Below, in pieces: positions 37,503-47,389 of a DNA stretch of 64,000 bases. The stretch comes from an uncultured Ferrimonas sp. (GTDB taxonomy: Bacteria > Pseudomonadota > Gammaproteobacteria > Enterobacterales > Shewanellaceae). The DNA is taken from positions 124,001 to 188,000 of the forward strand of contig NZ_CANLCI010000004.1 of assembly GCF_947489035.1 (NCBI RefSeq), read 5' to 3'. Each line of letters starts with the position of its first letter. Within the stretch, counting starts at the first letter, position 1. Made by a program: the position numbers and the translations under genes. The notes beneath the pieces are model-generated. The model had not been told where the DNA came from. It saw only the letters and a program-made list of their open reading frames with translations, and did no database searches.

Positions 37503-38687
37503 TTAAACCAGTTCGATAGCAACGGCAGTGGCTTCGCCGCCACCGATGCACAATGAGGCAACGCCTCGCTTTAACTTACGTTGCTTTAAGGCATGCAGCA
37601 GCGTCACCAACACTCGGGTGCCACTGCAACCAATTGGATGGCCCAGCGCACAGGCACCGCCGTGCACATTGACCTTAGCGTGATCCAACTTCAGCTCTTG
37701 CATCGCCAACATGGTCACCATGGCAAAGGCTTCATTGATCTCAAACAGATCCACGTCGTCGCTGTGCCACTCCAGTTGGTTCAGCAATTTCGACATCGCC
37801 CCCACCGGCGCGATGGTGAACTCGCTTGGATCTTGCGCGTGGCTGGCATGGCCGACAATCTTGGCCAAAATCGGCATGCCATTGGCGTTGGCGTACGCTT
37901 CGGTGGTCAGCACCATCGCCGCCGCGCCGTCGCTGATGGAGCTGGAGTTGGCGGCGGTAATGGTGCCGCCTTTGGCAAAGGCTGGGCGCAGCGCTGGGAT
38001 CTTATCCGGGCGCGCATTGCCGGGCTGTTCATCCACGCTCATCACCACCTCGCCCTTGCGGGTTTTAATGGTGACCGGGGTGATTTCATCATCAAAGGCG
38101 CCCGCTTCAATGGCGGCATTGGCACGGCGTAAGGATTCCAGCGCGTAGTCGTCCATCTGCTGGCGAGTGATGCCGTATTGATCGGCAGTGGCTTGAGCAA
38201 AGGTGCCCATGGCGCCACCGGTGTAGGCGTCTTCCAAGCCATCGAAGAACATGTGATCCAGCACTTGGCCGTGGCCCATGCGCATGCCGCCACGCGCTTT
38301 CTCGAGCAGGTAGGGGGCGTTGGTCATGCTTTCCATGCCACCGGCCACCGCCACGTTCACGCTGCCCGCTTTGAGCATGTCGTGAGCCATCATCACGGTT
38401 TTCATGCCCGAGCCACACACCTTATTAACGGTGGTGGCGCCTGCCGCTAACGGCAACTCGGCGCCCAAGGCTGCCTGTCGTGCTGGCGCTTGGCGCAAGC
38501 CTGCGGGTAAGACACAGCCCATTAACACTTCATCTACTTGTTCTGCGTCGATGCTGGCACGAGCCAGTGCCGCCTTAATGGCCGCGCTGCCCAACTTAGG
38601 CGCGGCAACCGCGCTCAGTGCGCCTTGGAAGCCGCCCATTGGGGTTCGTGCTGCTGATGCAATAACAATTGCTGATCCGTTCGCCAT
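37503..38687 (-). CDS. acetyl-CoA C-acyltransferase, thiolase (ivdA type)
   Basis: 394 residues. Nucleophile Cys in TTVNKVCGSGMKTV, INEAFAM, HGGACALGHPIGCSGTR, and final-loop Cys in SLCIGGGEA are all present. As first gene of the ivd-like operon it probably cleaves 2-methylacetoacetyl-CoA (isoleucine) as well as acetoacetyl-CoA. GGAGAG precedes the ATG. Confidence 0.9.
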   Translation of the reverse strand: MANGSAIVIASAARTPMGGFQGALSAVAAPKLGSAAIKAALARASIDAEQVDEVLMGCVLPAGLRQAPARQAALGAELPLAAGATTVNKVCGSGMKTVMMAHDMLKAGSVNVAVAGGMESMTNAPYLLEKARGGMRMGHGQVLDHMFFDGLEDAYTGGAMGTFAQATADQYGITRQQMDDYALESLRRANAAIEAGAFDDEITPVTIKTRKGEVVMSVDEQPGNARPDKIPALRPAFAKGGTITAANSSSISDGAAAMVLTTEAYANANGMPILAKIVGHASHAQDPSEFTIAPVGAMSKLLNQLEWHSDDVDLFEINEAFAMVTMLAMQELKLDHAKVNVHGGACALGHPIGCSGTRVLVTLLHALKQRKLKRGVASLCIGGGEATAVAIELV

Positions 38688-39000
38688 GGTTACTCTCCGA
38701 TGTAAAGGTTATGTTGCCAGATTACTGCAAACGTTACGCTTACGGCAACGTAAACTAACCACTTACGACCAAGGTCGAGTGTAAAGCCCAATTCAAACAC
38801 CATGGACACTGCGCTCTGCCAAGTTCCAGTGATCAGTCAAGCAGTTAAAGTCTTACGCCAGCGCGTGACAGTTTGATGTATACCCGATTTATGCTCACTC
38901 GGTTCAAACACCTGTTCAATAAATAACCATCACTAATCAAACAATAACCGCCCTGCAGCAAGCTATACCTAGGGAAGTTTTCCCGACTTTGGTGCTTCCA
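38688..39000. promoter_or_regulatory. divergent control region of the ivd-like operon
   Basis: No gene. At 38733-38755, GTTACG and CGTAAAC form an imperfect inverted repeat with internal GCTTACGGC, resembling the MerR-type LiuR sites known upstream of such operons in Shewanella. I give this from memory of the motif and could not score it. Confidence 0.35.
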
Positions 39001-40485
39001 ATGCAAGCCATGACCAGCTGGGCCAGCCGCGCCCTTGAGCTCAGTGCCGCCCTGTTTATCTTCTTCTTAGGCAGCTTGGTGCTGCTGATTGCCGTGATGT
39101 ACGTGCGTGATGTCACCCAGACCAAACAAGCGCTGCGGCGTAACTATCCGGTGGTGGGGCGTTTTCGCTATTGGTTTGAGCACATGGGGGAGTTTTTTCG
39201 GCAGTACTTCTTTGCCCAAGACCGCGAGGAGATGCCGTTCAACCGTGCCCAACGCAGCTGGGTGTACCGCGCCGCCAAAAACATCGATTCCACCGTGGCC
39301 TTTGGCTCGACTCGCCCTCTCAACCAGCCCGGCGATGTGATCTTCTTAAACTGTTTGTTCCCCACATTAAAAGAGGACAGCGTTGAACCGGATCTGATCA
39401 CTTTTGGCGACAACAACTGCCCAACGCCATACCAAACTCGCAGCTTCTTTAACCTGTCGGCCATGAGCTTTGGGGCGCTGTCGGTGCCTGCCGTACAGGC
39501 ACTAAGCCACGGCGCCAAACAGGCTGGGATCTGGATGAATACCGGCGAAGGCGGGTTATCGCCTTACCATTTAGAAGGGGGCTGCGATCTGGTGTTTCAA
39601 ATCGGCACCGCCAAATATGGGGTTCGCGATAAGAAGGGCCAGCTCAGTGATGAAAAATTGCAGCAGATAGCCGCGCACCCACAGGTGCGGCTGTTTGAAC
39701 TGAAACTGTCGCAAGGGGCCAAGCCCGGCAAAGGTGGGATCTTACCTGGAGAGAAAGTCACCGATACCATTGCCGCGATCCGTGGCATCACCGCAGGCGA
39801 GGATTCCATTAGCCCCAACGGCCACCCCGAGATCCGCAGCGTGGCCGATTTGCTGGACATGGTGGCGCACATCCGCACGGTCACCGGCAAGCCCGTCGGT
39901 TTTAAAGTGGTGTTAGGCGGCAGCGATTGGCTGGCGCAATTGGCGCAAGAGATCAACCAACGTGGCTTAGCCAGTGCGCCGGATTTTATTACCCTCGACA
40001 GCGCCGATGGCGGCACCGGCGCGGCCCCGCAATCGCTGATGGATTACATGGGCTTGCCCATCAAGCGCAGCTTGCCGCAGTTGGTGGCATGGCGTCAGCA
40101 GCATCAATTCACTCAACGCATTCGGATCATCTGCTCCGGTAAGCTGGTCAACCCGTCCGACGTGGCGTGGGCGCTGTGCGTCGGTGCCGATGTGGCGGTG
40201 TCGGCGCGGGGGTTTATGTTTGCGCTGGGCTGCATTCAGGCGCTGCAATGCAATAAAAACAGCTGCCCAACGGGGATCACCACCCACGATCCCAAATTAC
40301 AAAAAGGGCTGGTGGTGGCCAACAAAAGCCAACGGGTCGCGGCTTATGCCAGCAACCTAATGCATGAGGTTGGGGTGATCGCCCATTCCTGCGGCGTTAA
40401 AGGCCCCCATCAGCTGTCCCCTCGTCATGCCCAAATCATCAATGATCACGGCCTGCCGACGCCGTTAGATCAATCTGGCTCATAG
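39001..40485 (+). CDS. FMN-binding glutamate synthase-like protein
   Basis: 494 residues. An N-terminal membrane segment (ALFIFFLGSLVLLIAVMYV) is followed by a GltB-type FMN/Fe-S domain: FFNLSAMSFGALSVPAVQALSHGAK, GKGGILPGEKVT, DSADGGTGAAPQSLMDYMGLP, and the cluster-binding CIQALQCNKNSCPTGITTHDP. It lacks the glutaminase domain, so it is not a complete glutamate synthase; the electron donor and substrate are unknown. The ATG at 39001 is used; no good ribosome binding site decides between it, 39010 and a TTG at 38989. Confidence 0.82.
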   Translation: MQAMTSWASRALELSAALFIFFLGSLVLLIAVMYVRDVTQTKQALRRNYPVVGRFRYWFEHMGEFFRQYFFAQDREEMPFNRAQRSWVYRAAKNIDSTVAFGSTRPLNQPGDVIFLNCLFPTLKEDSVEPDLITFGDNNCPTPYQTRSFFNLSAMSFGALSVPAVQALSHGAKQAGIWMNTGEGGLSPYHLEGGCDLVFQIGTAKYGVRDKKGQLSDEKLQQIAAHPQVRLFELKLSQGAKPGKGGILPGEKVTDTIAAIRGITAGEDSISPNGHPEIRSVADLLDMVAHIRTVTGKPVGFKVVLGGSDWLAQLAQEINQRGLASAPDFITLDSADGGTGAAPQSLMDYMGLPIKRSLPQLVAWRQQHQFTQRIRIICSGKLVNPSDVAWALCVGADVAVSARGFMFALGCIQALQCNKNSCPTGITTHDPKLQKGLVVANKSQRVAAYASNLMHEVGVIAHSCGVKGPHQLSPRHAQIINDHGLPTPLDQSGS

Positions 40486-40997
40486 AACCGAAAGAATATT
40501 ATTCATCCATTAACGCCACTGACTAATTCTGCGGCCATGAAAAAGGCGACGATGCCGAAGTATCGCCGCCTAGTCCGTTGCAGGGATGTAATGTTGTTGA
40601 CGGCAACATTACAATTTCATCGTAACAAGGTTGGCCGCCAGAACGTAGCCCTTGTGCCCCTAAGCGATCCCAAAGCCAGCGTATATCGCCGCCTTTGTGC
40701 GCGAAGTCACAGCATTCCCCTTCACCAGTGGATTTATTTCAGCGGCTAAAAACGCCACTCTCGCCAGCCAAAAGGGCCGCCTTTTGTCGTTGCGGCACCA
40801 TCGTCCCCGCCAACGCCGATCGACTAAAAAATCAGATTTAATGACTAAAACTACCCTGTAACGATTTCTTTACCGGTTAATGCGTTGTTAACAAAAAGTT
40901 TTTCAGGCAAGTTCAGGGCTCGGCGACAAGATAAGTTGCCATTTACACCAACCAAAAAGCACAAATGGATTGTTTGTTGAGCAAGGGAGAAAAAAGG
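40486..40997. other. gene-free leader region of the TonB receptor
   Basis: 512 bases without a credible ORF. Two hairpins stand out: GTAATGTTG / CAACATTAC (40588-40612) and GGCGACGAT / ATCGCCGCC (about 40545-40571). I saw no Fur box. RBS-like GGGAGAAAAAAGG precedes the receptor. Confidence 0.5.
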
Positions 40998-43466
40998 ATG
41001 AATTTGCATAAACCAACGCTGCTGGCTGTGGCCGTTGCCGCGGCCATCAGTGGTGCAGCCCCCGCCTATGCTGCCGAAGAAACCGCAGCGAAAAACGTAG
41101 AACGCATCGCCATCACCGGCAGCCGTGTTTCACCACGCAGCGTGGATGATTCACCGGTGCCTATCGACATCATCGATGCCGAAGAGTTTGAGCGCCAAGG
41201 CAGCACCGACATGGACAGCATGCTGTCGAAGGTCGTGCCTTCCTATAACGTCAACGATCAGCCCATCTCGGATGCGGCAACCTTGGTACGCCCAGCCAAC
41301 TTGCGTGGCTTATCGCCAGACTCAACCCTGATCTTGGTCAATGGCAAGCGCCGCCACCGCGCGGCCGTGATCACCTTCTTGGGCGGCGGGATCTCCGATG
41401 GTTCACAAGCCCCAGACGTGTCCACCATCCCCACCATCGCCTTAGACAACGTCGAAGTGCTGCGTGACGGCGCAGCGGCAATTTATGGCTCCGATGCCAT
41501 CGCCGGGGTGATTAACTTTAAACTGAAAGAAGACGCCGAAGGCGGCTCGATTCAAGCCCGTTACGGCCAGTACTATGAAGGCGACGGCGACAGCATCGTG
41601 GTTGCTGCCAACTTGGGCCTGCCCCTGTCTGACGATGGCTTTATTAACTTCAGCGGCGAATACAAAACCGCCGATGCCACCAGCCGCAGCGTACAACGTG
41701 ACGATGCCGCCGGGCTGATTGCCAACGGCAACACCGCCGTGGCCAACCCCGCTCAGGTATGGGGTAGCCCAGAAGTAGAAGACGACTTTAAGCTGTTCTT
41801 TAACGCGGGTCTGGATCTGAACGACAACGCCACCGCTTACCTGTTTGGTAACTGGGCCGAGCGCACCACCATCGGCGGGTTCTACTACCGTAACCCTGAA
41901 ACCCGCAGCGGCGTATACGCCGATGGCGATGGCAACCCGCTGATCGGCGATTTAACCGATGACATGAGCGGCAACTGTGATGGCTTAACCCGCGAACAAG
42001 CGATGGCCGACGCCAACTGTTTCGTCTTTAACGAACTGTTCCCTGGCGGCTTTACCCCAAGCTTCGGTGGCGACTTACTGGATCTGTCATTGATTGCCGG
42101 TGTTCGTGGCGAGTTCTCCAACGGCTTAACCTACGACTTCAGCGCCGGTGTTGGCCGCAACGAAGTGGAGTTCTTCATCAACAACACCGTGAATGCGTCC
42201 TTGGGGCCAGATACCCCAACCAGCTTCAAGCCAGGCAGCTACGTGCAGATCGAAAATGGCTTTAACGCCGATTTCGGTTACGCCTTCGAATACTTCGACT
42301 TAGCGTTTGGTGCAGAATTCCGCCGCGAAACCTTCGAGATCTACGCCGGTGATCCGGCCTCCTTTGAAATTGGCCCATTAGCAGCCCAAGGCTTCGGCAG
42401 CGGCTCAAACGGCTTCCCTGGCTTCCAGCCAGAAGCACAGGGTTCCAGCAGCCGTGAAAACTACGCTTTGTACGCTGAAGCCGGTGCCGAACTGAGCGAC
42501 AGCCTGTTTATGGATGCGGCGGTGCGTTTTGAGGATTACCAATCCTTTGGTTCCACCACCAACTTCAAGATCAGTGGCCTGTGGCGTGCCAGCGATGAAC
42601 TGGCGTTTCGCGCCGCCTTCAACACCGGTTTCCGTGCCCCCACCGTGGGTCAGGAAAACGTGCGTAACGTAACCACTCAGTTCTCTGCTACCGGCTTACA
42701 AGACCAAGCCACCTTGCCACCAACGCACCCAATTTCAGTGCAAACTGGCGGTAAACAGCTGGAGCCAGAAGAGTCCACCAGCTACAGCTTTGGTACGGTC
42801 GTGAACTTGGATGAGTTCAACCTGACCGTCGATTACTACCACATTGAAGTGGAAGATCGCATCAGTCAGACCTCGCCAATTCAACTGTCTACTGCCGACA
42901 TCGACGCGCTGCTGGCCGGTGGTTACAACGACGCCCAAAGCTTCACCTCGGTGCGTTACTTCACCAACGACTTTGACACCACCACCCAAGGTATCGATGT
43001 TGTCGCGAGCTACCCATTTGAAACCGACATGGGTGACGTTAAGTTCTCGCTGGCCTACGGCTGGAACGAAACCGAAGTGGATAGCTTTAACCCTGCCAAC
43101 ATCAGCGACACCAAGGTGCGTTTGTTGGAAGAAAACCTGCCGCACCACAAAGGCAGCTTCAGCATCAACCACTCGTTTGGTGACTTTGATAACCTGCTGC
43201 GCTTCAACTACTACGGCGAATACTACGAGGATCACTTAGATTCTGAAGTCTTCCCAATTGAGGGCGATGCCGCTTGGACCGTCGACGCGGAAGTTAGCTA
43301 CGCCTTCAACGAATCCATTGTTGCTACCTTGGGCGCACAGAACCTGCTGGACGAAACCCCACAGGACAACCCCTACGCTGGCATCGCTGGTTCACAGTAT
43401 CCGGTAACCGCGCCAATCGGCATTAACGGTGGCCGCTACTACGTGCGGGTTGCTTACAGCTTCTAA
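40998..43466 (+). CDS. TonB-dependent outer-membrane receptor
   Basis: 822 residues from the ATG at 40998 (AGGA just ahead; an upstream frame to 40965 is not used). Signal peptide cut near AYA-AEE. TonB box-like VERIAITGSRV (residues 34-44), plug domain with PANLRGLSPDSTLILVNGKRR and LRDGAAAIYGSDAIAGVINFKLK, then a 22-strand barrel ending in YYVRVAYSF, with terminal Phe for BAM. It belongs to the Gly-Ser-Arg group common in Alteromonadales; the ligand is unknown and no siderophore genes are nearby. Confidence 0.92.
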   Translation: MNLHKPTLLAVAVAAAISGAAPAYAAEETAAKNVERIAITGSRVSPRSVDDSPVPIDIIDAEEFERQGSTDMDSMLSKVVPSYNVNDQPISDAATLVRPANLRGLSPDSTLILVNGKRRHRAAVITFLGGGISDGSQAPDVSTIPTIALDNVEVLRDGAAAIYGSDAIAGVINFKLKEDAEGGSIQARYGQYYEGDGDSIVVAANLGLPLSDDGFINFSGEYKTADATSRSVQRDDAAGLIANGNTAVANPAQVWGSPEVEDDFKLFFNAGLDLNDNATAYLFGNWAERTTIGGFYYRNPETRSGVYADGDGNPLIGDLTDDMSGNCDGLTREQAMADANCFVFNELFPGGFTPSFGGDLLDLSLIAGVRGEFSNGLTYDFSAGVGRNEVEFFINNTVNASLGPDTPTSFKPGSYVQIENGFNADFGYAFEYFDLAFGAEFRRETFEIYAGDPASFEIGPLAAQGFGSGSNGFPGFQPEAQGSSSRENYALYAEAGAELSDSLFMDAAVRFEDYQSFGSTTNFKISGLWRASDELAFRAAFNTGFRAPTVGQENVRNVTTQFSATGLQDQATLPPTHPISVQTGGKQLEPEESTSYSFGTVVNLDEFNLTVDYYHIEVEDRISQTSPIQLSTADIDALLAGGYNDAQSFTSVRYFTNDFDTTTQGIDVVASYPFETDMGDVKFSLAYGWNETEVDSFNPANISDTKVRLLEENLPHHKGSFSINHSFGDFDNLLRFNYYGEYYEDHLDSEVFPIEGDAAWTVDAEVSYAFNESIVATLGAQNLLDETPQDNPYAGIAGSQYPVTAPIGINGGRYYVRVAYSF

Positions 43467-43480
43467 GTTCTAAGCTGATC

Positions 43481-43510
43481 AAAAACGGCTGCCAATCGGC
43501 AGCCGTTTTT
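43481..43510. terminator. bidirectional terminator between the TonB receptor and metA
   Basis: 13-bp stem AAAAACGGCTGCC / GGCAGCCGTTTTT with an AATC loop. Confidence 0.9.
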
Positions 43511-43546
43511 TATGTCTTAGCTTCGCCTTTACCGTTTAACCCAGCA

Positions 43547-44488
43547 CTAGCACCACTCGCGGCTAAAGCCTTCGTTATCATTATTTAAGTCGTAACGGGT
43601 GCGCTGATACACGTAGTAGTTCAGCCAATTTGATAGCAGCAACGCCCCATGAGCATGCCAACGGGCATGAGGCGGCGCGGTCACGTCATCATTAGGGAAG
43701 TAGTTTGCGGGGATGGTTGGGTCTTGCCCCGCCGCTAAATCACGGCGGTATTCATCCAATAACGTGGTGCGGGTGTATTCCGGATGGCCCGTCACAAACA
43801 GATTGCGGTTATCTTTCGACACCACCAAATAAGCCCCCGCATCGTTAGAATGCGCCAGTACATCCAAGGCTTGATGGGCATTCAGCCAATCCAGCGGCAC
43901 CTGAGCAAAGCGCGAATGGGGCACCCAAAACTCATCATCAAAACCGCGCAGCAATGGCACATGCTGGTGCACCCGCTGATGGGCAAACACCCCTGATATT
44001 TTAGTGGCCCGTAACTGGCGCTTAATGCCGTATAGGTGATAAAAAGCAGCGTGGGCCGCCCAGCATAAAAACAACACCGAGGTTGCATGTCGCTGCGACC
44101 AATCGATGATGGTTTGGATCTCGGCCCAATACTCGACCTGTTCAAATTCCAACGCCCCCAGCGGCGCCCCGGTGATCACCAAACCATCGTAGTTGTTGTG
44201 CCGCACTTGCTCAAAATCCCGATAAAAATCGTTCATGTGATCCAATGGCGTGTGCTTCGATGGCCGATTGTGGATCCGCAGTAACTCCACATCCACCTGC
44301 AACGGCGTGTTGCCTAGCAGCCGCAGCAGCTGAGTTTCGGTTTCAATTTTATTGGGCATCAAATTGAGGATCAGCAGCTTCAACGGACGAATGTTTTGCT
44401 GCGCTGCCCGTTCATCCGACATCACAAAGATATTCTCGCCACGAAGGATCTGTGACGCAGGCAAACGGCTAGGCACCTTAACCGGCAT
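43547..44488 (-). CDS. metA: homoserine O-succinyltransferase MetA
   Basis: 313 residues. Catalytic Cys142 in FLCWAAHAA, and His235 and Glu237 in GHPEY, sit at the E. coli positions. The conserved opening is [21 protein letters not shown] (in parts) and [17 protein letters not shown]. First committed step of methionine synthesis; relatives can be succinyl- or acetyl-transferases, and this one is of the classic enterobacterial type. MetJ boxes lie upstream. Confidence 0.95.
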   Translation of the reverse strand: MPVKVPSRLPASQILRGENIFVMSDERAAQQNIRPLKLLILNLMPNKIETETQLLRLLGNTPLQVDVELLRIHNRPSKHTPLDHMNDFYRDFEQVRHNNYDGLVITGAPLGALEFEQVEYWAEIQTIIDWSQRHATSVLFLCWAAHAAFYHLYGIKRQLRATKISGVFAHQRVHQHVPLLRGFDDEFWVPHSRFAQVPLDWLNAHQALDVLAHSNDAGAYLVVSKDNRNLFVTGHPEYTRTTLLDEYRRDLAAGQDPTIPANYFPNDDVTAPPHARWHAHGALLLSNWLNYYVYQRTRYDLNNDNEGFSREWC

Positions 44489-44526
44489 GGGTAACTCCTG
44501 TAATCAGCAACCTACCCGTTATATCA

Positions 44527-44542
44527 AGACATCTAGACGTCT
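44527..44542 (-). promoter_or_regulatory. MetJ operator (two tandem met boxes)
   Basis: AGACATCT directly followed by AGACGTCT, 7/8 and 8/8 matches to the met box, 38 bases upstream of metA. S-adenosylmethionine-loaded MetJ would repress metA here. Confidence 0.9.
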
Positions 44543-44638
44543 ACAACCCACCAGAGCCTTATGCAACGATAGCGACATTGTAATGGCACAGGTTTTTCTC
44601 CTACTATCGGGCTATAAACCTTTATCAATACCACTTTT

Positions 44639-45358
44639 ATGTCCAATCTCAGTGCCATCATCGTTGGCGCCAACTCCGCGCTGTCACAACAACTGGCGCA
44701 ACAGCTGCATCAACAAGGGATCACATTGGGGCTTATGGCCGCCGATCCCAACGCATTGCAACCGCTGCAACAGCAACTGGGCTGCAAACTGGTGGGGCTG
44801 GATATTCGCGATCCACAACAGTGTCAGCAGAGTTTTAGCGAACTGTGGCAGCAGCTTGATGGCGCCGCCTTGGTGATCATCAACACCGCCGCCACCGGCT
44901 TGGATCTCGAGCTGCCATGGTCGTTAGAACAAAGCATCATCGACGTGAACGTGCAGGGCTTTGCCGCCATCGCCAACGTTGCCTTTAAACAGATGGTGCA
45001 GCAGCAATATGGCCAGATCGGCTGCTTTACCTCAATTGCGGGGGAACGGGGCGGGCCCCAAGTGGCGTTTCATGCCAGCAAGGCATTTCAACAAAACTAC
45101 TTACAGGGGCTGCGCTTACACGCACAGCGATTAAAGCTGCCAATCACCATCACCGATCTACGCTTAGGGTATCTGGATAAGATGCAGGGACGCGGCAACC
45201 GCTTGTGGGCAGCCTCGTTAGAGAAGATCGCCGGCCAAGCACTGCACGGTTTGCAGCGGGGCAAATCCCAGCTGTATTTAACCAAACGCTGGCGTCTGGC
45301 GGCCGCGATCAGTAACGCCTTGCCAGAGTTCATCTATAACCGTCGCCGTTACAAATAA
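44639..45358 (+). CDS. SDR family protein lacking the catalytic Tyr
   Basis: 239 residues. Cofactor loop VGANSALSQQLAQQL (TGxxxGIG-like, altered), DIRD, INTAAT in place of NNAG, and FTSIAGERGG. The YxxxK motif reads FHASK, with Phe144 where the catalytic Tyr should be and Lys148 kept. It is probably not a normal dehydrogenase; a binding or isomerase-like role is possible. It runs with the next gene 21 bases downstream. Confidence 0.7.
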   Translation: MSNLSAIIVGANSALSQQLAQQLHQQGITLGLMAADPNALQPLQQQLGCKLVGLDIRDPQQCQQSFSELWQQLDGAALVIINTAATGLDLELPWSLEQSIIDVNVQGFAAIANVAFKQMVQQQYGQIGCFTSIAGERGGPQVAFHASKAFQQNYLQGLRLHAQRLKLPITITDLRLGYLDKMQGRGNRLWAASLEKIAGQALHGLQRGKSQLYLTKRWRLAAAISNALPEFIYNRRRYK

Positions 45359-45379
45359 CGCCGCCAAAGAAGGGACACC

Positions 45380-46057
45380 ATGCCAAGGGAAGCGCTGATC
45401 AAACAACTGACCGAGCACCTGCAACATCAGCTTGGGCACAGCCACGACGATCCCATTTTAGCGGCGCAGTTAGCGGTGGCGTTTTACGACGCCATGCTGG
45501 ATTGGCGTGCCCCAGAGATCGGCGAGGCGGAACCCGTCGGCGCCATTATCGCCTGCGCCTTTGGCTATAAACGCCAGCCCAACGGCAACATCACCCCGGG
45601 GCCCATGAACCAATTACTGGCCAAGCGGGTGATCGAACTGCAACACCAATACCAATGCCCCGCTTACATGCAGTGGGAGATCAGCGAAGCGGTTGGCAGC
45701 AGCATCGCGCCACAGCATGTGGTAGCGATCAACCCCGACATTCACCCAGACGACGCCACCGTAAGTTACCTCAGCACCCAAGGGGTTATCGACAAAGTGG
45801 CCCAACAGGTGCCGGATCCGGGCAGCCTTGGCAAGGTGCTGATCGTCGCTTGGCGCCACCACGTTACCCGTTCGGTACGCATCGCTCAGGAAGCGGGCTT
45901 CGATGCCTACGCCCCCGCGCTGGATAGCCTGCCCTGCGATTACGACGCCAGCTCCGGCCAGATCTGGACCCGCAACCCACGCGACTACCTGCTGCACGAT
46001 GTCTTAGTGCGGCTGAAAAAAGTGCAAGCGCGGTTACCAGGTCGCAACGGAAAATAA
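45380..46057 (+). CDS. YdcF-like (DUF218-type) hypothetical protein
   Basis: 225 residues, cytoplasmic by composition. The stretch GKVLIVAWRHHVTRSVRIAQEAGFDAY recalls the DUF218/YdcF pattern (a strand, His/Arg on the next helix, then a Gly turn), with GVIDKVAQQV before it. The rest is unfamiliar. It follows the SDR gene in the same direction with AAGGGA upstream of the ATG. Confidence 0.5.
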   Translation: MPREALIKQLTEHLQHQLGHSHDDPILAAQLAVAFYDAMLDWRAPEIGEAEPVGAIIACAFGYKRQPNGNITPGPMNQLLAKRVIELQHQYQCPAYMQWEISEAVGSSIAPQHVVAINPDIHPDDATVSYLSTQGVIDKVAQQVPDPGSLGKVLIVAWRHHVTRSVRIAQEAGFDAYAPALDSLPCDYDASSGQIWTRNPRDYLLHDVLVRLKKVQARLPGRNGK

Positions 46058-46158
46058 GCCAGTTTGTTGCCAGTATCACAATGACAACCGCCTCGCCCCC
46101 TATGATTTGCCCCTAAAGCGGGTAAAATCCGAGTTAAACCGTCAAGAATAGAAGCACC

Positions 46159-47040
46159 ATGACCCAATTGATCCCCGTACCTAGCCTTGGCGTGATCCGC
46201 GCTACCGGCGCCGATCGCAAAACCTATCTGCAAAGCCAGCTCACCGCTGATTTGGCCAAACTGCCCGTCAACCAATGGCGCTTTGCTGGCCACTGTGACC
46301 CCAAAGGCAAAATGATTGCCGCCTTTCGTTTAGCCCACCTCGACGATCAAATTTTAATGTTGATGCCGCAATCGCTGCTGCAGCAAGATCTGCCCGCACT
46401 GAACAAGTACGCGGTATTCAATAACATCGAACTGGTTGATAGCGCCAACCAGCTCAGCTGCTACGCCTTGGTTGGCGCCGAAGCGGTGGCGCTGCTGGCC
46501 CAATGGCAAGGCGACGACAACCTGCGCCAGCACGGCCAGTGCATCGCCTTGATTGACGACGACCGCGCCATCATTGTGGCCCCAAGCGATAACGCCTTGC
46601 CGACCGAGTTAGCGCAGCTGCCGCTTGGGCAAGAATCGGCCTTTATCGCCTCAGAACTGCTGGCCGCTCGGCCGTGGTTTACCGCCGAGCACAGCAGCGA
46701 ATTTGTGCCGCAGATGCTCAACCTGGATGCCGTGGGTGGCATCGCCTACGACAAAGGCTGCTACATCGGCCAAGAAACCGTTGCCCGCATGCATTTTCGT
46801 GGGGGCAACAAACGCGCGCTGTATGTGTTGGCAACCGATGCCGAAGCAACCGGCGAATTACAGCTGCAGGTTGGCGACAACTGGCGCAGTGCCGGTAAAT
46901 TGGTGGCCAGCGCCATCGACGGCGAGCGCCAGATCATCACTGCGGTGATGAGCAAAGAGTTGCCAGAGCAGCCGCAATTCCGCTTGGGCGACACCCCAGC
47001 GCAGTTACTGCCGCGCCCTTACCCGCTCTTTGAAAAATAG
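46159..47040 (+). CDS. ygfZ: folate-binding Fe-S repair protein YgfZ
   Basis: 293 residues of the GcvT-like fold with the defining motif KGCYIGQE at about residues 199-206. YgfZ is a tetrahydrofolate-binding protein needed for the function of some Fe-S enzymes such as MiaB, and so for tRNA modification. Early DPKGKMIAAFRL is also typical. Monocistronic. Confidence 0.93.
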   Translation: MTQLIPVPSLGVIRATGADRKTYLQSQLTADLAKLPVNQWRFAGHCDPKGKMIAAFRLAHLDDQILMLMPQSLLQQDLPALNKYAVFNNIELVDSANQLSCYALVGAEAVALLAQWQGDDNLRQHGQCIALIDDDRAIIVAPSDNALPTELAQLPLGQESAFIASELLAARPWFTAEHSSEFVPQMLNLDAVGGIAYDKGCYIGQETVARMHFRGGNKRALYVLATDAEATGELQLQVGDNWRSAGKLVASAIDGERQIITAVMSKELPEQPQFRLGDTPAQLLPRPYPLFEK

Positions 47041-47109
47041 CTTGCGGCCATGCCGTCAGCGCGGCCTTTAGACGCCACAGCCGTGGTTGCTAAAGCCGCC
47101 AACCAGAAC

Positions 47110-47140
47110 AAAAACGGGCGCCATTAGGCGCCCGTTTTTT
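47110..47140 (+). terminator. terminator after ygfZ
   Basis: AAAAACGGGCGCC / GGCGCCCGTTTTT, loop ATTA, T6 end. Confidence 0.9.
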
Positions 47141-47190
47141 ATGGTTAATACTATCCTTAACAATAGGTTCAATCACACGATGAGGACGGC

Positions 47191-47388
47191 ATGGACATAC
47201 TGAATGCGCGAGAGTTGGATCCGATGATCCTGATCGGCATCGTTAATGAAAAATTGCGTTTAGGCAGCGGTAACTTGGCAGATTTAGCGGCAGAGATGGA
47301 ACTCGACAGCCTCGAACTAGAACAGCAGTTATCGAAACTGGGCTACCAATATCAATCCGACAACAATCAATTTATCCGCACCAAATAA
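47191..47388 (+). CDS. DUF4250 domain protein
   Basis: 65 residues that match the DUF4250 pattern: LDPMILIGIVNEKLRLGSGNLADLAAEMELDSLELEQQLSKLGYQYQSDNNQF, quoted here only as its start DPMILIGIVNEKLR and end GYQYQSDNNQF. Helical, probably a small DNA- or protein-binding module; function unknown. Convergent with the GST gene, one base apart. Confidence 0.72.
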   Translation: MDILNARELDPMILIGIVNEKLRLGSGNLADLAAEMELDSLELEQQLSKLGYQYQSDNNQFIRTK

Positions 47389-47389
47389 G

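Noticed and set aside
40486-40997. Fur box ahead of the TonB receptor
   Set aside because: No GATAAT-type inverted repeat is present, so iron control is not supported.
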